From: Amycolatopsis sp. DSM 110486
GTDB taxonomy: Bacteria; Actinomycetota; Actinomycetes; Mycobacteriales; Pseudonocardiaceae
Reading direction: 5' to 3'
Assembly: GCF_019468465.1 (NCBI RefSeq)
Contig: NZ_CP080519.1
Coordinates: 3,673,001-3,737,000, forward strand
DNA: 64,000 nucleotides
A model generated the notes under the pieces. That model did no database searches. It had not been told where the DNA came from and was given only the letters and a program-made list of their open reading frames with translations. The position numbers were made by a program, and so were the translations under genes. Position 1 is the stretch's first letter. Every line of letters begins with the position of its first letter. Positions 10,365 to 19,230 of the stretch are shown piece by piece.

Positions 10365-11759
10365 GTGCTGAGACCTGTGGAACCACCAATTTCCGAGTCC
10401 GACCAACACGGCCGGCTGGTCGAGATCGGGCGGCTGATCCGCGCCCACCAGCCCGACGAGGGCGCCCCCGCCGGCATCGGCTTCGCGCAGGTCGGCGACC
10501 ACACCGAGGTCCAGCCGCGCAACACCGAGGCCGGCCCCGAGCTGGTCGGGATGTTCCACGCGCTGCGCGCCGGCATGTACCGCCAGGGCCGCGGCACGTG
10601 GCTGCAGGCGCGGTTCGTGCTCGCGTCCGACGGCACCTTCGACTTCGACTTCTTCGTCGACGGCGAACCCCAGTGGACGACCCCGCCCGACCCCGGTGCC
10701 TACCGCGACGAGCTCGAGACGTTCCCCCGCGAGGACGAAAACATCCCCGACTGGTGGCGGCTGCGCACCGGGCTGCCGCTCGGCGTCGAGTTCCGCCACG
10801 CCCGCCCCGCCGAGGTGGGGGAGGAGCGCGAGCCGCTGGCTGACGAGGAGCTGCCGCTCGTGCTGCAGTACCTCGAACGCGAGGCGCTGGTCGGCGACGC
10901 GCACCGCACCGACGGCACCTGGCTGTGGCCTGAGACCGTGTCCCACCAGCTGCGCCGCCACGGCATCGCGCCGGAGCCGGAGCTCGTCGCGCACATCCGT
11001 GAGCTGGGGTTCCAGCCGCCGTACGTCGAGCACCTGGTGCGCCGCACGGCGGAGGCCGACTTGCTGGGCCGTCCGCGTCCGCGACCCTCCGCCGAGGACG
11101 GGCAGCGCACCGCTGGCGACGTCGCCGCCGAGCTGGAGACCAGCCCCGACCCGGACCTGGCCGACGAGCAGCTGCTGGTGGTCCTCGTGCAGCGGCTCGG
11201 CTCGTTCGGCGTGTGGCCGCAAGCCTACCGGATCGGCGCCGTCGAAGCCGGCAAGTGGTGCCTGACCAGGGGCGACGACGGCTGGACCGTCACCTCGGCA
11301 GCCGGCAACGGCCAGACCTTCGAGCACCTCGCCGACGCGGCCCAGCAGCTGCTCGGCGCGCTCCTGCTGCACCCGGCCCGGCGGACAGGCGGGCGCGAGA
11401 CCCCGCTCGAGACGGCGAAGGAAGTGGACGACTGGCCCATCCAGCCGGCCGCGGGTGACCCGCCCCTCACCCTGCTGCGCAACAAGAGACTCACCCGACT
11501 GTCCGAAGGTACGGTCGTCCTGCGCTTCGGGGAGGAACCGGGCAACCTGGTCCACCACGGCGAGGTACGGTTCGCCACGACGTCACTGCCACTCGAACGG
11601 GAACGAATGGCGCACACTTACCGCCTAAGAAGGTCACTCTACGTGGTCACCGGAGTGACGGTGCCCTGGGCGAACCTGCCGGGCGGAGCAGTGGCATACG
11701 TGTTGCCCAAGCCGATCGCGGAGCACGAGTCCGACGGAAGCCTGGAGAGGATCGAGTAG
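10365..11759 (+). CDS. Multidomain protein with C-terminal TNT-like domain (copy 1)
   Basis: 464 residues. Residues about 15-130 resemble the YezG/DUF600 fold (FDFDFFVDGEPQW, then ELETFPREDENIPDWW). A middle module, DGTWLWPETVSHQLRRHG to ELVAHIRELGF, is shared with the larger paralogue at 15150. The last 95 residues match TNT, the NAD+ glycohydrolase domain of the tuberculosis necrotizing toxin: SEGTVVLRFG, then AHTYRLRR and GVTVPWANLPGGAVAYVLP. The arginine of RFG (about residue 387) and a histidine (about 417) are kept. The residue expected to be Gln in the GG-x-Q-Y segment is Ala (about 444), so activity is uncertain. No signal peptide. Its stop directly abuts the next gene's GTG. Confidence 0.65.
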   Translation: MLRPVEPPISESDQHGRLVEIGRLIRAHQPDEGAPAGIGFAQVGDHTEVQPRNTEAGPELVGMFHALRAGMYRQGRGTWLQARFVLASDGTFDFDFFVDGEPQWTTPPDPGAYRDELETFPREDENIPDWWRLRTGLPLGVEFRHARPAEVGEEREPLADEELPLVLQYLEREALVGDAHRTDGTWLWPETVSHQLRRHGIAPEPELVAHIRELGFQPPYVEHLVRRTAEADLLGRPRPRPSAEDGQRTAGDVAAELETSPDPDLADEQLLVVLVQRLGSFGVWPQAYRIGAVEAGKWCLTRGDDGWTVTSAAGNGQTFEHLADAAQQLLGALLLHPARRTGGRETPLETAKEVDDWPIQPAAGDPPLTLLRNKRLTRLSEGTVVLRFGEEPGNLVHHGEVRFATTSLPLERERMAHTYRLRRSLYVVTGVTVPWANLPGGAVAYVLPKPIAEHESDGSLERIE

Positions 11760-14006
11760 GTGGAAGCGGCGGAAGCGATGGAGAAGGTCGTGAACTGGCT
11801 ACGCGCTGTGCACGGCCCCCAGATCGCCGGTCCTGGTGGGCTGCGGGTCGACCACGACCGCGTGCTGCGCATCCCCGAAGGCTGGTCGATCCCGTACAAC
11901 ACCACCGCGTACCTCGACGACGGCCGGCCGGACAAGGAGCTCTTCCCGCCGCCGTCGGTCGTCGTGCGTGAGCCGGACGGCGAGCTGCGCCAGGCACCTC
12001 CGAACCCAGGAGGGCTGAGCATCCCCGTGGCCTTCCCCGGCCAGGAGAGCTGGCGCGAAGTCGTGGACCCCGAGTACGTCAAGGCCGGGTTCGGCGAGCT
12101 CGGCGTGCCGCTTCAAGCCGTGGCCGGCTGGGTCAAGGTCGACAACGAGGGCCGCCAGACCGGCGACGAGCGCGAGAACCCCGAGTACAAGGCCGGTCCG
12201 ATCCGCCGCGGCTACCCGAAGCCGGAGAACACGCTGGAGACGCTGCTCGCGTTCGCCAGCGTCGGCTGGCTCACGCGTGAGCAGCTGCTGATCGGCCTGC
12301 TGCGCTGCGATGTCTTCGTGCCGCTCGACCCCGAGACCGGCGCCACGGATCGCTTCTACTTCTCCGAAGAGCGCAACGAGCTGCGCGTCTTCAGCGCGAC
12401 GCGCCACTTCCCGCCGCGCGAGCACTCCTGGTGGCGCGTGGACCTCGCCACGCTGGCCGAGTTCGAGCACCCGCCGAACCTCGTGATCAACGGCGGCCCG
12501 GCGACGTTCGAGGACGTCTCGGGCGACGATCTCTCCACCATCGCCAAGCGCTTCCCGCGCCACGAGCCGCGCATCGATCGGCACGGACGCGGCCCCGAGG
12601 CCGAGGAAGACCTCGAGCGCCTCACCAGCGACACCGCCACGCGCATGGGCCTGTCCGAGCCGGTGGCCGTGCCGCTGGTAGCGGCCGAAAACGCGCGTCG
12701 CCACGGCTTCGAGCTCACCGCCGAGGAGTGCCAGCGCACGGTGCTGGGCCAGTCGTGGCTCAACCGCCTCGCGATGGCGGAGCCGCCGCGCAGCAAGCCG
12801 AACGACTGGCGCGCCAACGGTCTCGTGCCGGGCTGGGACAACCTCGGCCGCGTGATCCCGCGCCTGGACACATTCGGCAAGTACCCCGACCGCGACCTCG
12901 AGAACTTCCGCTACGGCTGGCAGCGCGTCGCGGGCGCGTACGTGGGCTTCGCGCTCGGCGAGGCGCTCGGCATGGCCGTCGACCGGATGCGGCTCGACGA
13001 GATCGTCACGCAGTTCGGGGCCGAGGGCGTGGCCGACCTGCCCGTCGCGTTCGACCAGGCGGGCCGCATCGGCTCGCTGACGCAGCGGCTGCTGTTCTAC
13101 ACCGAGGCTGTGATCCGCAGCCCGCACCGCGAGCAGCCGGAGTCGCGCGACGTCGAGCAGCAGTTCCCGTCCGTGGTGCGCGGCGCGTTGATGCGCTGGC
13201 TGCACACGCAGGGCGCGCCGTACGACGACGCCGACGGCTGGCTCGTGAAGGTGCCCGACCTCCACGTCCGCCGCACCGCCGACGACGCCGAGCTCAACGC
13301 CTACCACGCGGCGGTCACCGGATCTCCGCAGGCAGTGCCGCTGACAGGCCCGACGTCGTTGATCGCCGCGCTGCCCGCCACGCTCATCGCCGCCGGCCCC
13401 GGCACGGGCTTCAGCGGCGGCGTGCGCCAGGCCGTGCGCGACCTCGTCGGCGTGACGCACCCGCACGAGGACGACCTGGCGGTGGCGACGTACCTGGCCT
13501 GGCTCTTCGAGCCGGTGCTCACGAAGGACGCGTTCAGCTATCCCGTGTGGAACCTCTCGCGCGAGATCCTGACCGAGCACAACACCACGTTCGTCAGCGG
13601 TCCCGAGTGGGCGCCGGTGAAGGCGATGGTCGCCGAGTCGGTGCCGTTCTTCGGCGAACACGGGCTGCCGGATCTGCGGATGCCCGAGCTGATCGGCGAC
13701 GGCCAAGGCACGCTTTCGGTGCTCGGGCGCGCGTTCGCCGCGTTATCCGGGTTCGAGAACTACCCCGAGCAGGCCCTGCTGCGCGCGGTGAACCATTCCG
13801 GGCGCAGCGCGCTGACCGGGGCGATCACCGGCGCGTTGCTCGGCGCCCGCGTCGGCGTGCCCGGGCTGCCGCAGAAGTGGATCGAGCAGCTCGAGCTGCG
13901 GCACCTCATCGAACAGGTCGTCACGGACGCGTTGTGGCACTTCGATCGCCGCTCCGCGATGAGTTTCCTGGGCGAAGAGTGGGTGCAGCGCTACCCGCGG
14001 CACTGA
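11760..14006 (+). CDS. YrhB/SseB-like domains fused to a degenerate ADP-ribosylglycohydrolase
   Basis: 748 residues. The N-terminus (about 5-85) resembles the YrhB/Imm35 immunity-type domain (GLRVDHDRVLRIPEGW, then YNTTAYLDD). Residues about 155-275 look like an SseB N-terminal-type domain (LLRCDVFVPLDPETG, ELRVFSATRHFPP, LVINGG). From about 382 the protein is an ADP-ribosylglycohydrolase fold (GAYVGFALGEALGMAVD) closely related to the next gene. Both metal-binding motifs are lost: the TDDTQM position reads GSLTQR (about 437) and the NHSGDSDST position reads NHSGRSALT (about 678). It is therefore probably a pseudoenzyme that may bind but not cleave ADP-ribose. GTG at 11760 abuts the previous stop; ATG at 11778 is an alternative. 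Confidence 0.65.
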   Translation: MEAAEAMEKVVNWLRAVHGPQIAGPGGLRVDHDRVLRIPEGWSIPYNTTAYLDDGRPDKELFPPPSVVVREPDGELRQAPPNPGGLSIPVAFPGQESWREVVDPEYVKAGFGELGVPLQAVAGWVKVDNEGRQTGDERENPEYKAGPIRRGYPKPENTLETLLAFASVGWLTREQLLIGLLRCDVFVPLDPETGATDRFYFSEERNELRVFSATRHFPPREHSWWRVDLATLAEFEHPPNLVINGGPATFEDVSGDDLSTIAKRFPRHEPRIDRHGRGPEAEEDLERLTSDTATRMGLSEPVAVPLVAAENARRHGFELTAEECQRTVLGQSWLNRLAMAEPPRSKPNDWRANGLVPGWDNLGRVIPRLDTFGKYPDRDLENFRYGWQRVAGAYVGFALGEALGMAVDRMRLDEIVTQFGAEGVADLPVAFDQAGRIGSLTQRLLFYTEAVIRSPHREQPESRDVEQQFPSVVRGALMRWLHTQGAPYDDADGWLVKVPDLHVRRTADDAELNAYHAAVTGSPQAVPLTGPTSLIAALPATLIAAGPGTGFSGGVRQAVRDLVGVTHPHEDDLAVATYLAWLFEPVLTKDAFSYPVWNLSREILTEHNTTFVSGPEWAPVKAMVAESVPFFGEHGLPDLRMPELIGDGQGTLSVLGRAFAALSGFENYPEQALLRAVNHSGRSALTGAITGALLGARVGVPGLPQKWIEQLELRHLIEQVVTDALWHFDRRSAMSFLGEEWVQRYPRH

Positions 14007-14034
14007 CGCCGCGAGGCTTCGAAAAGATGGGGTC

Positions 14035-15108
14035 ATGGAGGCACAGCGGCTGAGGGGCTGCCTGCTCGCGGGCGCCATCGGCGACGCGCTCGGCGCGAAG
14101 ACGGAGTTCGATTCGATCGAGCGGATCCGCGAGCTCACCGGGCCCGCCGGCATCACGGACTTCATCCCCGCGTACGGCGGCGAAGGGCGCTTCACCGACG
14201 ACACGCAGATGACGCTCTTCACCCTCGAAGCGCTCATCCGCGCCCACGCGCAGCAGCGGCGGACCGGCAGCGCCGACGTCGTGCAGTCCGTGCAGCTGGC
14301 CTACCAGCGCTGGCTGCACACGCAAGGCGTGCCGTGGGAGCGGGCGCGCGGCCCGCACTCCGCGCTCGCGGCGCCTGACGGTGAGCTCGTGACGCACGCC
14401 GCGCTGTTCAGCCGCCGCGCACCGGGGCTCACGTGCTTCGGCGAGCTGGAGGCCTACGGGCGATCGGGCGTGCGCGGCAGCGTCTCGCGGCCGGTGAACA
14501 ACTCGAAGGGCTGCGGCGGTGTGATGCGGGTGGCGCCCGTCGCGCTGTGGTCCGCCGACCCGGCCGAGGTGTTCCGGCTCGCCGCCGAGTTCGCGGCTCT
14601 GACCCACGGTCACCCGAGCGGGTATTTGTCGGCCGGCGCCTTCGCCGTGATCGTGCAGCAGTTGCTGGCCGGTTCGCCGCTGCTCGACGCCGTCGCTGTG
14701 TCCAGAGCCGAGCTGGTCCGCCACCCCGGTCACGAGGAGCAGGAAGCCGCGCTGGCGCAGGCCCTCGCGATGTCCGGCCCGCCGACGCCGGAGCGGCTGG
14801 CCGAGCTGGGTGAGGGCAACGTCGGCGAGACGGCGCTGTCGATGTCCGTGTACGTCGCGCTGACCACCGAAGATCCGGATTCCGCGCTGCTCGCGGCCGT
14901 GAACCACAGCGGCGACAGCGATTCCACGGGTTCGGTCTGCGGCAACCTCGTCGGCGCGATGTACGGCGAAGCGGCGCTGCGCGTCAGCTGGCTGGAGCGG
15001 CTCGAACTGCGGGACGTGATCGCGCGGCTGGCGGACGACGCGCTCGCCGAGTTCGGCCCCGACTCACCGAGTGACGAGGGTTGGTTCACGCGTTACCCGG
15101 TCGACTAA
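14035..15108 (+). CDS. ADP-ribosylglycohydrolase family protein
   Basis: A 357-residue single-domain ARH enzyme that removes ADP-ribose from protein or small-molecule acceptors using a two-metal centre. The first motif, GRFTDDTQMTLFTLEALI (Thr-Asp-Asp at about 53-55), and the second, VNHSGDSDSTGSVCGNLVGA (about 286-305), carry the metal-ligand aspartates, so activity is expected. GAIGDALGAKTEFD gives the family N-terminus. It follows the degenerate homologue by 28 bp, which suggests tandem duplication and divergence. Neighbouring TNT-like domains act on NAD+ chemistry, so the cluster as a whole probably concerns NAD+/ADP-ribose; the actual substrate is unknown. Confidence 0.88.
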   Translation: MEAQRLRGCLLAGAIGDALGAKTEFDSIERIRELTGPAGITDFIPAYGGEGRFTDDTQMTLFTLEALIRAHAQQRRTGSADVVQSVQLAYQRWLHTQGVPWERARGPHSALAAPDGELVTHAALFSRRAPGLTCFGELEAYGRSGVRGSVSRPVNNSKGCGGVMRVAPVALWSADPAEVFRLAAEFAALTHGHPSGYLSAGAFAVIVQQLLAGSPLLDAVAVSRAELVRHPGHEEQEAALAQALAMSGPPTPERLAELGEGNVGETALSMSVYVALTTEDPDSALLAAVNHSGDSDSTGSVCGNLVGAMYGEAALRVSWLERLELRDVIARLADDALAEFGPDSPSDEGWFTRYPVD

Positions 15109-15149
15109 GTTCTTTCCCGGTCACCGGGGGAATTGGGGAGGAACCTGAC

Positions 15150-17042
15150 GTGCGCTACCGGGTAGAGGCGGGAGACCGCCCGGACGGTTTGTACGCGACG
15201 CTGGACGACCGCACGTTCGCGGCCGAGCGCTCGACCACCGACGGCACGCTGCTGCTGTCCGTACCGCCGGACGAAGAGGCGCCCGCCGGGTTCGACCGCG
15301 AGCACGAGGGTCGCCCGGCGCGCGTGGTGCTGGCCACCGAGGTGCCGGCGACGTTCACGCTGCGCACGTACTGCGAGTACGACGACGAGCTGTTCGAGGT
15401 CGCGCCCGGAGACGGCAAGGAGCTGACGCTGCGCTGGACGCAGCACGACCCGGCGCGCGCCGCGCAGCTCGGCCTCACCGACTTCTCGACGACGGCCGAG
15501 GCCAAGCGCGTCACGGGCCTGTGGCAGCTGCGCCGCGACCAGGGCGAGCCGCGCCCGGAGCTCGACGCCGACCACGGCGCCCTGCTGCGCGCGATCGGCC
15601 GCACGCTGCGCGCCGTGCCCGGCGGCTGGACGCGCGTCGCCGCGCAGTTCCGGCAGGTCGGGGACTACGCGGAGCTGGAGGTCCGCGCGGTCGGCGACGA
15701 AAACGGGCCGGTGTCCGTGTCGCTGCCCGCGCCGCCGAAGCTGAGCGCGTTGTTCGCACGACTGCGCGCGGCGATGTACTCGCCCGACACCGGCACGTGG
15801 TTCCAGGGCACCTTCACGCTCGACACCGAGGCGCAGTTCGACTTCGACTTCGACTCCGAGCACGAGCCCACCTGGCGCGTCCCGCCGAACGACGGCGGCC
15901 GGCCCGCGCCCGAGTCGTACGCCGTGGAGCTCGCGCAGTACCCGCGCCCGCCCAAGGAGCTGCCCGACTGGCTGGCCGCGAAAGCCCACCAGCCCCTCGA
16001 CGTCGCCTTCCGCCACGCCCGCGTGGTCGACGCGCACAACGAGAACGAGCGCCCGGTCGTCAACCGGCCGCCGGTGCCACCCGACCAGCTGCGCGGCGTG
16101 CTCGACTACCTGTTCCGCGCGCCCCTCGTCCTGCATCGCCCGCAGCCGCAGCACGACATCTTCGCCCCGGGCGCGCCGCCCGACGTGCCGCACGCCTTCC
16201 ACACCGACGGCACCTGGGTGTGGCCCGCGGCCGTGCCGCACTACCTGCGCAAGTACGGCGTGCCGCCCGAGCCCGAGCTGGTGGACCACATTCGTGGTGC
16301 CGGCTTCCGTCCGCCGCTGGTGCGCGAGCTCGTCCGCGCGACGGCCGAAGCCGAGATCCTCGGCACCCCCCGCCCGACGCGCTCGGAAACCGAACTCCCC
16401 GACGACGGCCGCCTCGCCCGCGCCCTCCGCGGCGACGACCTGGGCCTCGACCTGCACGCCGCCGAGACGCTGACCTTGCTGCACCAGCGCCTGGTCGAAC
16501 ACGGCGTGCCTGCCGGCGCGTACCGGATCGGCGCCACCGAGGTGCCGCTCGCCGACGTCTGGACCCTGCGCCGCGCCGAGAACGGCTGGGAGGTCTCCCG
16601 CCCGCCGGCCGTCGCGCCCGTGGCCTTCGGCAGCCTGGCCGACGCCGCCCGCTTCCTCCTCGGCACGCTGCTCATGCTGCCCCCGCGCGCCGCCGACGAG
16701 TCCGACCAGCCCGCCGACTGGCCGATCCTGCCGCTACGCGGCGAGCCGCCCCTGAGCTTCTTCCGCGGCAAACGCGTCGTCGTCCTCCCCGCCGGCACCA
16801 CGGTCCTGCGCTTCGGCAACGACGCCGGCAACCTCGTCCACACCTCCGGCACGCGCTTCGCCTCGACGTCGCTGTCCCCGGAACGCGAACGCGAGCGGCA
16901 CGAGTACCGGGTGCAGCGCACGCTGCGGGTGCTCACCGGCATCACGGCCCCGTGGGGCCCTCAACCGGGCGGGGCGACGGCTTACTTGCTGCCGCGGCCG
17001 ATCGCGCAGCACGTGGAGGCGGGGGCGCTATCCCGCGTGTGA
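15150..17042 (+). CDS. Multidomain protein with C-terminal TNT-like domain (copy 2)
   Basis: 630 residues from GTG at 15150, which has GGGGAGGA 6 bp upstream; the open frame extends 23 codons upstream into the ARH gene but lacks a ribosome site. A beta-rich N-terminal region (about 1-140) is absent from copy 1. It is followed by the same YezG-like segment (FDFDFDSEHEPTW), the shared DGTWVWPAAVPHYLRKYG module and a C-terminal TNT-like domain. The latter has LPAGTTVLRFGND, the histidine in RERHEYRVQR, and GITAPWGPQPGGATAYLLP. As in copy 1 the Gln of the GG-x-Q-Y segment is Ala. It overlaps the convergent methyltransferase by 15 bp. Function is unknown; an effector-like or NAD-binding role is inference. 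Confidence 0.65.
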   Translation: MRYRVEAGDRPDGLYATLDDRTFAAERSTTDGTLLLSVPPDEEAPAGFDREHEGRPARVVLATEVPATFTLRTYCEYDDELFEVAPGDGKELTLRWTQHDPARAAQLGLTDFSTTAEAKRVTGLWQLRRDQGEPRPELDADHGALLRAIGRTLRAVPGGWTRVAAQFRQVGDYAELEVRAVGDENGPVSVSLPAPPKLSALFARLRAAMYSPDTGTWFQGTFTLDTEAQFDFDFDSEHEPTWRVPPNDGGRPAPESYAVELAQYPRPPKELPDWLAAKAHQPLDVAFRHARVVDAHNENERPVVNRPPVPPDQLRGVLDYLFRAPLVLHRPQPQHDIFAPGAPPDVPHAFHTDGTWVWPAAVPHYLRKYGVPPEPELVDHIRGAGFRPPLVRELVRATAEAEILGTPRPTRSETELPDDGRLARALRGDDLGLDLHAAETLTLLHQRLVEHGVPAGAYRIGATEVPLADVWTLRRAENGWEVSRPPAVAPVAFGSLADAARFLLGTLLMLPPRAADESDQPADWPILPLRGEPPLSFFRGKRVVVLPAGTTVLRFGNDAGNLVHTSGTRFASTSLSPERERERHEYRVQRTLRVLTGITAPWGPQPGGATAYLLPRPIAQHVEAGALSRV

Positions 17043-17867
17043 CCCACGCGCGGTGATCAGCACGGCGGGGGACCACCAGTAGTCGGCGAGCGGCTCCACC
17101 ACAACGTCGGTGAAGCCCGCGATTTCAAGCTGAGCCACCCACGCCAACGCAGGCTGCTCCCAGTTCGTCCGCTCCGCACCCGCGGCGACGCCGAGCAGCA
17201 CGGGCATCAGAAATCCTTGCGCGACAAGAGAAGCCCGGGCACCGTACTCGGCGACGCCGCGCTCGTATCGCGACACCAGCGACTCCAGAAAGTCCGGCGA
17301 CCCCTCGTCCAGCACGGGGATGTCGAACTCCGCCAACACCAGCGTTTCCGTGCGCGGCCGCAGTTCTCGCAGCACCGCGGCCCGCACCGGGGGCCTCATG
17401 GACTGCATGGCGAACGTCGACTGTGCGAGGTTCCACGTGGAACCGTTCGCCCCGAGGAAGCTCTGCGCCGTCGCCTCGAAGCGGTTCGCGCCGGGCACGT
17501 CGACGGCCGCGAGTAGCGCCGCCGACGGCTCCACCAGGTCGATCCGCCCCGGCCGGAACGACGACTGCGCCAGCGCGGGCTCCACGGCCAGGCCGTCGCC
17601 GCAACCCAAGTCCAGCAACGATTCCGGGCGCAGCGCCGCATATCGAGCAGCCAGCGCAGCGCTCAGCCGCGAGTACAACCCCACGTTCCCGCCACCACGG
17701 ATGAACGCCGTGAACGCCGCCGGCTGGTCGTACACCGGCCCGGACCCGTCCGTCGCGAGGTACGCGGAAAGCTCCGCCCCCAATGGCGAATCAGCCCGCG
17801 AGGCAAGCTCGATCGCCTGAGAAACATCCCCGGCCCGGTAAGCGGCAAGCGCGTCGACAAGGATCAC
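17028..17867 (-). CDS. Class I SAM-dependent methyltransferase
   Basis: The 279-residue protein has motif I LLDLGCGDGLAVEP, the acidic ribose-binding position in IDLVEPSAALL, and a late aromatic patch (DYWWSPAVLITARG). Residues 1-80 form a helical extension before the Rossmann core. Acceptor substrate is not predictable. A perfect 14-bp palindrome of parS type lies inside the frame near 17430, encoding part of TWNLAQ. The 3' end overlaps the TNT-like gene by 15 bp in convergent orientation. It lies just downstream of the histidine kinase on the same strand (22 bp between kinase stop and this start). Confidence 0.7.
   Translation of the reverse strand: MILVDALAAYRAGDVSQAIELASRADSPLGAELSAYLATDGSGPVYDQPAAFTAFIRGGGNVGLYSRLSAALAARYAALRPESLLDLGCGDGLAVEPALAQSSFRPGRIDLVEPSAALLAAVDVPGANRFEATAQSFLGANGSTWNLAQSTFAMQSMRPPVRAAVLRELRPRTETLVLAEFDIPVLDEGSPDFLESLVSRYERGVAEYGARASLVAQGFLMPVLLGVAAGAERTNWEQPALAWVAQLEIAGFTDVVVEPLADYWWSPAVLITARGSHAG
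17430..17443. promoter_or_regulatory. parS-like ParB site within a coding sequence
   Basis: GTTCCACGTGGAAC is a perfect 14-bp palindrome. It differs from the bacterial parS core GTTTCACGTGAAAC by one symmetric change at the position that varies among natural parS sites. It lies about 21 kb left of parB, inside the methyltransferase gene. The other matches in this window cluster at 40.4-41.4 kb. Confidence 0.5.
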
Positions 17868-17889
17868 GCGCTCGTGTCTAGCACCTGAC

Positions 17890-19230
17890 TCAGAACGGCA
17901 CCCACAACGTCACCCGCGTGCCGCTGCCGGGCGTCGACTCCACCAGGGCCGTGCCGCCGACCTCGCCGAGGCGCGCGTTGATCGACTGGCTGATGCCGAA
18001 CCCCGCGGGCCGCGCATCAGGACTGAAGCCCTGCCCGTGGTCGCGCGTGATCACCGCGATTCCGCCGTCGCGTTCCTCCACGCGCACCACGACCTTGTCC
18101 GTGCCGGAGTGCTTCATCGTGTTGCGCAGCGACTCGCGCACGGCGTCGCGCAGCGCGATCTGGCGCACTTCCGACAGCGTGTCCTCGTCGAGCTCCGCGA
18201 TCACCAGCTGCGCGCGCAGGCCGTCGCGCGCCATTTCCGCTGCCAGCGCCGCGAGCTTCTCGCCCAGGGGCCGCGACGCTTCTTCCTCGCGCTGCGCCGC
18301 CGCCGTCTCGATCGTCTGCCGCAGCTCCATCGCCTGGGCGCGGGCGAGCCGCTGCACCTCCACGAGCCGGTCGGCCGACTCGCCGGTGCCGCCGAGTGAG
18401 ATGGCCTCCAGCGTCTGCAGCACGGTGTCGTGGAGCATCCGGTGCTGCTGCGCGCGTTCGGCGAGCCGTCCGTTTCGGATGCCGTAGGCCAGCGCGAGCC
18501 GCGTGCCGAGGCCGAGCAGGATCAGCGCGCCGATGCCGGTGAACAGCACTCCGAACATCGTCGGGTACAGCGACCAGGCCTGCGCGAAGTTCGCCGAGCC
18601 GCTGTTGAGGAAATCGGACAGCAGCCGCACGGGCAGGCTCAGCGCCGCCAGCGCCAGCCCCGACGGGATGCCGATCGCCAGCGTCAGCAAAGCGATGTCA
18701 CCCAGCAGGTGTTTGTCCGCGACCCCGAGCGCGTCGTGGAACACCGACGTGGGCTCGGTCAGGCCGATGACCAGCTGAAACGCCACCGTGATGATCAGGT
18801 CCGCCACCAGCAGCCGCGCCGCGAGGTCGGAGCGGAAGGGCGACGAGCGCAGCATCCAGTAGATCCCGAACGCGCTCATCGCCATCGAGCACAACGCCAC
18901 CAGCGCCACGGGCACCACGCCGGTCGAACCGTGCGCCGACACGAACGCGCCGAACGCGCCCGGCACCGCGACGATCCGGTAGGCCAGCGGCACCAGCACC
19001 ACGTACCGCGCCGCGCGCAGCAGCAGCCCGTCGTTGTACCTGGCGTCCACCGCGCCCGCCATGCGCGAGATCCGCTTGAACGCCCGCAGCGGCGTCGGGT
19101 CGGCGATCTCGTCGGTGAGCCCGGTCGTCGCCGTCGCGAGCGCGGGCGTGCCGCGTTTCAACAGGGTGACGAGGAAGCTCGACGTGCGGGGCGGCCGGCC
19201 GTCCTGGTCCTCAGTTGCCTGCGCCGTCAT
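17890..19230 (-). CDS. Orphan membrane sensor histidine kinase
   Basis: The 446-residue protein starts at ATG 19230 behind GGGGAGATCG. The N-terminal half has about six membrane helices between residues 65 and 265. The kinase part starts with the phosphoacceptor segment HRMLHDTVLQTLEAI (HDxxxQ, typical of HisKA_3/NarL-partner kinases). A GHKL ATPase domain follows, with N-box ESLRNTMKHSG, G1 DHGQGFSP and G2 GFGISQSI. Such kinases normally phosphorylate a LuxR-type response regulator, but none is adjacent. It could pair with a distant regulator. The signal sensed through the membrane domain is unknown. Confidence 0.8.
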   Translation of the reverse strand: MTAQATEDQDGRPPRTSSFLVTLLKRGTPALATATTGLTDEIADPTPLRAFKRISRMAGAVDARYNDGLLLRAARYVVLVPLAYRIVAVPGAFGAFVSAHGSTGVVPVALVALCSMAMSAFGIYWMLRSSPFRSDLAARLLVADLIITVAFQLVIGLTEPTSVFHDALGVADKHLLGDIALLTLAIGIPSGLALAALSLPVRLLSDFLNSGSANFAQAWSLYPTMFGVLFTGIGALILLGLGTRLALAYGIRNGRLAERAQQHRMLHDTVLQTLEAISLGGTGESADRLVEVQRLARAQAMELRQTIETAAAQREEEASRPLGEKLAALAAEMARDGLRAQLVIAELDEDTLSEVRQIALRDAVRESLRNTMKHSGTDKVVVRVEERDGGIAVITRDHGQGFSPDARPAGFGISQSINARLGEVGGTALVESTPGSGTRVTLWVPF

